Source of the DNA: DAOTWY01 sp003696565
Lineage (GTDB): Bacteria > Chloroflexota > Anaerolineae > Aggregatilineales > Phototrophicaceae
NCBI GenBank assembly: GCA_034435635.1
Contig: DAOTWY010000038.1
Span: forward strand, 1 to 64,000
DNA: 64,000 bases
Reading direction: 5' to 3'
Shown: positions 60,962-64,000 of the stretch, piece by piece
Numbering within the stretch: the stretch's first letter is position 1
Layout of the letters: each line of letters opens with the position of its first letter
Notes under the pieces: generated by a model
The model's input: the letters and a program-made list of their open reading frames with translations, nothing else
What the model was told of the DNA's origin: nothing
Database searches by the model: none
Made by a program: the position numbers and the translations under genes

Positions 60962-62161
60962 TTAGCCCAGAATTTCGGTAATGATACCCGCACCAACGGT
61001 CAAACCGCCTTCACGGATAGCAAATTTAGAACCTTTTTCCAGAGCCACCGGCGTAATCAGTTCCACCTTCAGGTTGACGTTATCACCAGGCATCACCATT
61101 TCCACGCCATCTGGCAGGGTGATGGTGCCGGTCACATCCATGGTACGGATGTAGAACTGTGGACGATACCCGCTGAAGAATGCCTTATGACGACCGCCTT
61201 CTTCCTTCTTCAAGACGTAAACTTCGCACATGAAGCTCTTGTGTGGGGTGATACTGCCAGGCTTTGCCAAAACCATACCACGTTCCACTTCTTCACGGGT
61301 GACACCACGCAGCAGAATACCAGCATTATCGCCTGCTTCTGCCTGATCCAGTTCCTTGTGGAACATTTCGATACCGGTCACCACAGTCTTGAGGGTTTCA
61401 TCACGCAGCCCGATGATTTCAATTTCATCACCCTTCTTCAGGGTGCCGCGTTCCACACGCCCGGTCACCACGGTACCACGCCCCTTGATGGAGAAAACGT
61501 CTTCCACCGGCATGAGGAATGGCTTATCGGTTTCACGGGTTGGTGTGGGGATCCATTCATCCACTGCTTCCATCAACTTCAGGATTGGTGCATATTCTGG
61601 TGCGGATGGATCAGTGCTATCTGATTCAGTAGCAGCCAATGCAGAGCCGCGGATGATGGGGGTTTCGCCAGAGAAGCCGTAGCTTTCCAGCAGTTCCAAC
61701 AATTCCATTTCCACCAGTTCCAACAGTTCCTCATCGTCCATTTGATCAACTTTGTTGAGGAACACCACCATGGCGGGCACTTCCACCTGGCGTGCCAACA
61801 GCACGTGTTCACGGGTCTGTGGCATGGGACCATCAGGCGCGCTCACCACCAGGATTGCACCGTCCATCTGGGCAGCACCGGTGATCATGTTCTTGATGTA
61901 GTCGCGGTGACCTGGGCAGTCCACGTGTGCATAGTGACGGTTGTCGGTTTCATATTCCACATGACGGATATTGATGGTAATACCACGAGCCTTTTCTTCT
62001 GGCGCGTTATCAATATCTTCATAGTTCATCTTTTGTGCTTTACCATACAGACCCAGCACCTTTGTAATGGCAGCGGTCAGCGTGGTCTTGCCATGGTCAA
62101 CGTGACCAATTGTACCGATGTTTACATGGGGTTTGCTACGGTCGAATTTTCCTTTAGCCAT
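60962..62161 (-). CDS. tuf: Elongation factor Tu
   Basis: 399 residues. G1 GTIGHVDHGKTT, G2 with RGITIN, G3 YAHVDCPGHRDY, G4 VFLNKVDQMDDEE and G5 IRGSAL are all present. It carries aminoacyl-tRNA to the ribosome. It lies 70 bases after fusA and 80 before rpsJ. Confidence 0.98.
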   Translation of the reverse strand: MAKGKFDRSKPHVNIGTIGHVDHGKTTLTAAITKVLGLYGKAQKMNYEDIDNAPEEKARGITINIRHVEYETDNRHYAHVDCPGHRDYIKNMITGAAQMDGAILVVSAPDGPMPQTREHVLLARQVEVPAMVVFLNKVDQMDDEELLELVEMELLELLESYGFSGETPIIRGSALAATESDSTDPSAPEYAPILKLMEAVDEWIPTPTRETDKPFLMPVEDVFSIKGRGTVVTGRVERGTLKKGDEIEIIGLRDETLKTVVTGIEMFHKELDQAEAGDNAGILLRGVTREEVERGMVLAKPGSITPHKSFMCEVYVLKKEEGGRHKAFFSGYRPQFYIRTMDVTGTITLPDGVEMVMPGDNVNLKVELITPVALEKGSKFAIREGGLTVGAGIITEILG

Positions 62162-62221
62162 TGTTCATTCAGTCCTTTATCTCAACTTTCACACGATTTA
62201 AGGGTTTATACCAACGCCGGA

Positions 62222-62243
62222 GGGGTGCGGGTTAGCGCGCCCC
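62222..62243 (-). other. Stem-loop at the fusA stop codon
   Basis: GGGGTGCG (62222-62229) pairs with CGCGCCCC (62236-62243) around a 6-nt loop with one G-U pair; the fusA stop codon (62232-62234) lies in the loop. No T-run on the coding strand. Confidence 0.5.
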
Positions 62244-64000
62244 TTTCTTAACCTCTTCGGCAATACTATCCGGCGCAATCGTATACTTATCAAATACCAT
62301 TGTAAAGTTACCACGTCCCTGGGTAATATTCCGCAAATGCGTGGCATAACCAAACATTTCACCAAGCGGCACCTGTGCAGTGATAGTGCTGACACCAACA
62401 CCACGCGGTTGCATCCCCTGGATGATGCCACGACGAGATGAAAGATCACCTACAACCGCCCCGGTATAATCATCCGGCACAACCACCTCAACCTTCATGG
62501 ATGGTTCCAAAATTGCTGGACCAGCCTTTGGCACAGCTTCCTTCAGTGCCATTGAACCAGCGATCTTAAACGCAATTTCGCTGGAGTCAACTTCATGATA
62601 GCTACCATCTACCAGGCGTGCCTTCACATTTACCACTGGATACCCAGCGATAACACCCGCCTGCATCGCTTCACGAATACCGTTTTCCGTCGGACGGATA
62701 AATTCACGCGGGATCGCCCCACCCTTAATTTCATCAACAAACAACAATTCATTGTCGCCAGCGCGTTTTTTGTTATCTTGTTGCTTGAGGAGTTCGCGAT
62801 CTTCATCGGTCATCGGTTCAAATTCCAGCACCACGCGCGCGTATTGACCAGACCCACCCGTTTGCCGCTTAAAAATAACATCGACACGGGTTGAGCGTGT
62901 GATGGTTTCACGATAAGCAACACGTGGACGACCAACGGTTGCCTCTACGCCATATTCACGCATCATGCGATCAACCAACACCTCAAGGTGTAGCTCACCC
63001 ATCCCTTTGATCTTGGTCTGTCCAAGCTGATCATCAACTTCCACTTTGAAGGTTGGGTCTTCTTCTGCTAATTTGCGCAGTGCCACACCCATTTTATCTT
63101 GATCAGCCTTACTGTTTGGTTCAACAGCGACTTCAATCACTGGTTCTGGGAAGGTAATGTTTTCCAGAACAATCGGTGCTTCTGGTGCTGCTAAGGTTTC
63201 CCCGGTAAAGGTTTCTTTTAAACCGATAATCGCAGCAATGTCACCGGCACGGACTTCATCCACATCTTCACGACGATCCGCAAACATGCGCACAATACGC
63301 CCAATCCGTTCACGTTTACCCTGTGTGGTGTTCTGGACAGTTGTACCGGAACGCAACACACCGGAGTAAACACGAGTGAATGCCAAGCGACCATATGGAT
63401 CAGAAACAATCTTAAAGACCAAAGCCGCTAGGGGTTCATCATCACTAGCGTGGCGAACCAGCTCTTCACCGGTTTTGGGGTCTTCTCCAACAACTGGCGG
63501 AATATCCAACGGAGATGGGAGTAAATCTACCACACGGTCAAGCATCATCTGAACACCTTTGTTCTTTAATGCAGAGCCGCATAGCACGGGTTGAATCTTG
63601 CCAGCAATGGTTGCAGCACGCAGCGCGCCCATTAATTCCTCATCGGTAATTTCTTCTTCCATGAGGTACTTTTCTGTCAAGTATTCATCATTTTCGATGA
63701 TTAACTCAATCATTTCGGCGCGTTCGGTTTCGGCTGCTTCACGATGACTTTCTGGGATGGGATGACGCTCAATAGCTGTTCCCAGGTCATCGCCATAGGT
63801 CACTAGTTCCATCTTCAGCAGGTCAATGATGCCAGCGAATTCATCGCCTTCCCCATAAGGAATTTGAATTTTAACCGGGTTGCCATTGACACGCTCTTTA
63901 ATCATATCCACGCAGCGTTGGAAGTTTGCGCCAGTACGATCCATCTTGTTGACGAAGCAAATACGTGGAACTTTGTATTGATCTGCCTGCCGCCAAACTG
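62232..64000 (-). CDS. fusA: Elongation factor G, C-terminal part (5' end outside window)
   Basis: EF-G, a translocase GTPase. The reading frame continues past the right edge of the window: upstream of the Met at 63942 the frame reads QYKVPRICFVNKMDRTGANF, with the G4 motif NKMD. So about 110 N-terminal residues are outside. Visible parts include domain II (AFTRVYSGVLRSGTTVQN), the domain III signature (LGQTKIKGMGELHLEVLVDR) and domain IV-V (YPVVNVKARLVDGSYHEVDS, PDDYTGAVVGDLSSRRGIIQ). It is the first gene of the cluster in view. Confidence 0.97.
   Translation of the reverse strand, partial: VWRQADQYKVPRICFVNKMDRTGANFQRCVDMIKERVNGNPVKIQIPYGEGDEFAGIIDLLKMELVTYGDDLGTAIERHPIPESHREAAETERAEMIELIIENDEYLTEKYLMEEEITDEELMGALRAATIAGKIQPVLCGSALKNKGVQMMLDRVVDLLPSPLDIPPVVGEDPKTGEELVRHASDDEPLAALVFKIVSDPYGRLAFTRVYSGVLRSGTTVQNTTQGKRERIGRIVRMFADRREDVDEVRAGDIAAIIGLKETFTGETLAAPEAPIVLENITFPEPVIEVAVEPNSKADQDKMGVALRKLAEEDPTFKVEVDDQLGQTKIKGMGELHLEVLVDRMMREYGVEATVGRPRVAYRETITRSTRVDVIFKRQTGGSGQYARVVLEFEPMTDEDRELLKQQDNKKRAGDNELLFVDEIKGGAIPREFIRPTENGIREAMQAGVIAGYPVVNVKARLVDGSYHEVDSSEIAFKIAGSMALKEAVPKAGPAILEPSMKVEVVVPDDYTGAVVGDLSSRRGIIQGMQPRGVGVSTITAQVPLGEMFGYATHLRNITQGRGNFTMVFDKYTIAPDSIAEEVKKGAR

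Overview
The window comes from a bacterial chromosome of moderate GC content. Its protein set fits the phylum Chloroflexota, probably class Anaerolineae: many long multi-pass membrane proteins, STAS-like and pentapeptide proteins of a Chloroflexota style, a transglutaminase-like membrane protein, a PHP-AlbA fusion and a merged fusA-tuf-S10-spc-alpha ribosomal cluster. There is no 16S gene, so this placement rests on overall protein character. Genes lie on both strands. I see no insertion sequence, prophage or CRISPR array.

Layout. 1-6.1 kb: end of a membrane (ABC-2-like) locus, lipA with its own promoter and terminator, the primary sigma factor, a multi-pass membrane protein and a branched-chain aminotransferase. 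6.1-13.4 kb: a phosphodiester-glycosidase-like lipoprotein, tRNA-Val(CAC), an isolated protein resembling aerolysin-type beta-pore formers, RNase P RNA (rnpB, minus strand), a transglutaminase membrane protein, trmB with a C-terminal extension diverging from a 2H phosphoesterase, and comEA. 13.4-16.1 kb: a MalK/UgpC-type ABC ATPase diverging from an aspartokinase. The aspartokinase is preceded by a promoter, a 28-codon Thr/Met-rich leader peptide and an intrinsic terminator, the layout of amino-acid attenuation. 16.1-20.5 kb: a STAS-like protein and a xanthine-dehydrogenase-like pair whose 2Fe-2S domain has lost all eight cysteine ligands. 20.6-24.6 kb: UspA, a CBS-pair protein, a lone ABC ATPase whose start codon lies in one arm of a 14-bp inverted repeat, a VWA-FHA protein and a phosphoribosyltransferase. 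24.7-39 kb: methyltransferase, histidine kinase, MFS carrier, TPR protein, acyl-CoA dehydrogenase, PHP-AlbA fusion, response regulator, Lon, cNMP-binding protein, MBL hydrolase and an ABC exporter pair. 39-44.3 kb: lgt with a ~200-residue PDZ-like insertion, coupled to a CDP-alcohol phosphatidyltransferase; tRNA-Pro(CGG); a MazG-type NTP pyrophosphohydrolase; a STAS-like/pentapeptide protein.

44.3-64 kb is one long minus-strand translation cluster, read right to left: fusA (runs off the window), tuf, rpsJ, rplC, rplD, rplW, rplB, rpsS, rplV, rpsC, rplP, rpmC, rpsQ, rplN, rplX, rplE, rpsN, rpsH, rplF, rplR, rpsE, rpmD, rplO, secY, adk, map, rpmJ, rpsM, rpsK, rpoA, rplQ, truA, rplM, rpsI, then a strong terminator at 44.3 kb. 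infA and rpsD are absent from their usual places. Stem-loops without a U-tract follow fusA, tuf, rplO, secY, rpsM and rpoA.

The observations most worth checking are the aspartokinase leader-peptide attenuator, the cysteine-less Fe-S domain of the molybdopterin protein, the enlarged Lgt lacking the usual histidine, and the long inverted repeat that sequesters the start codon of the lone ABC ATPase.
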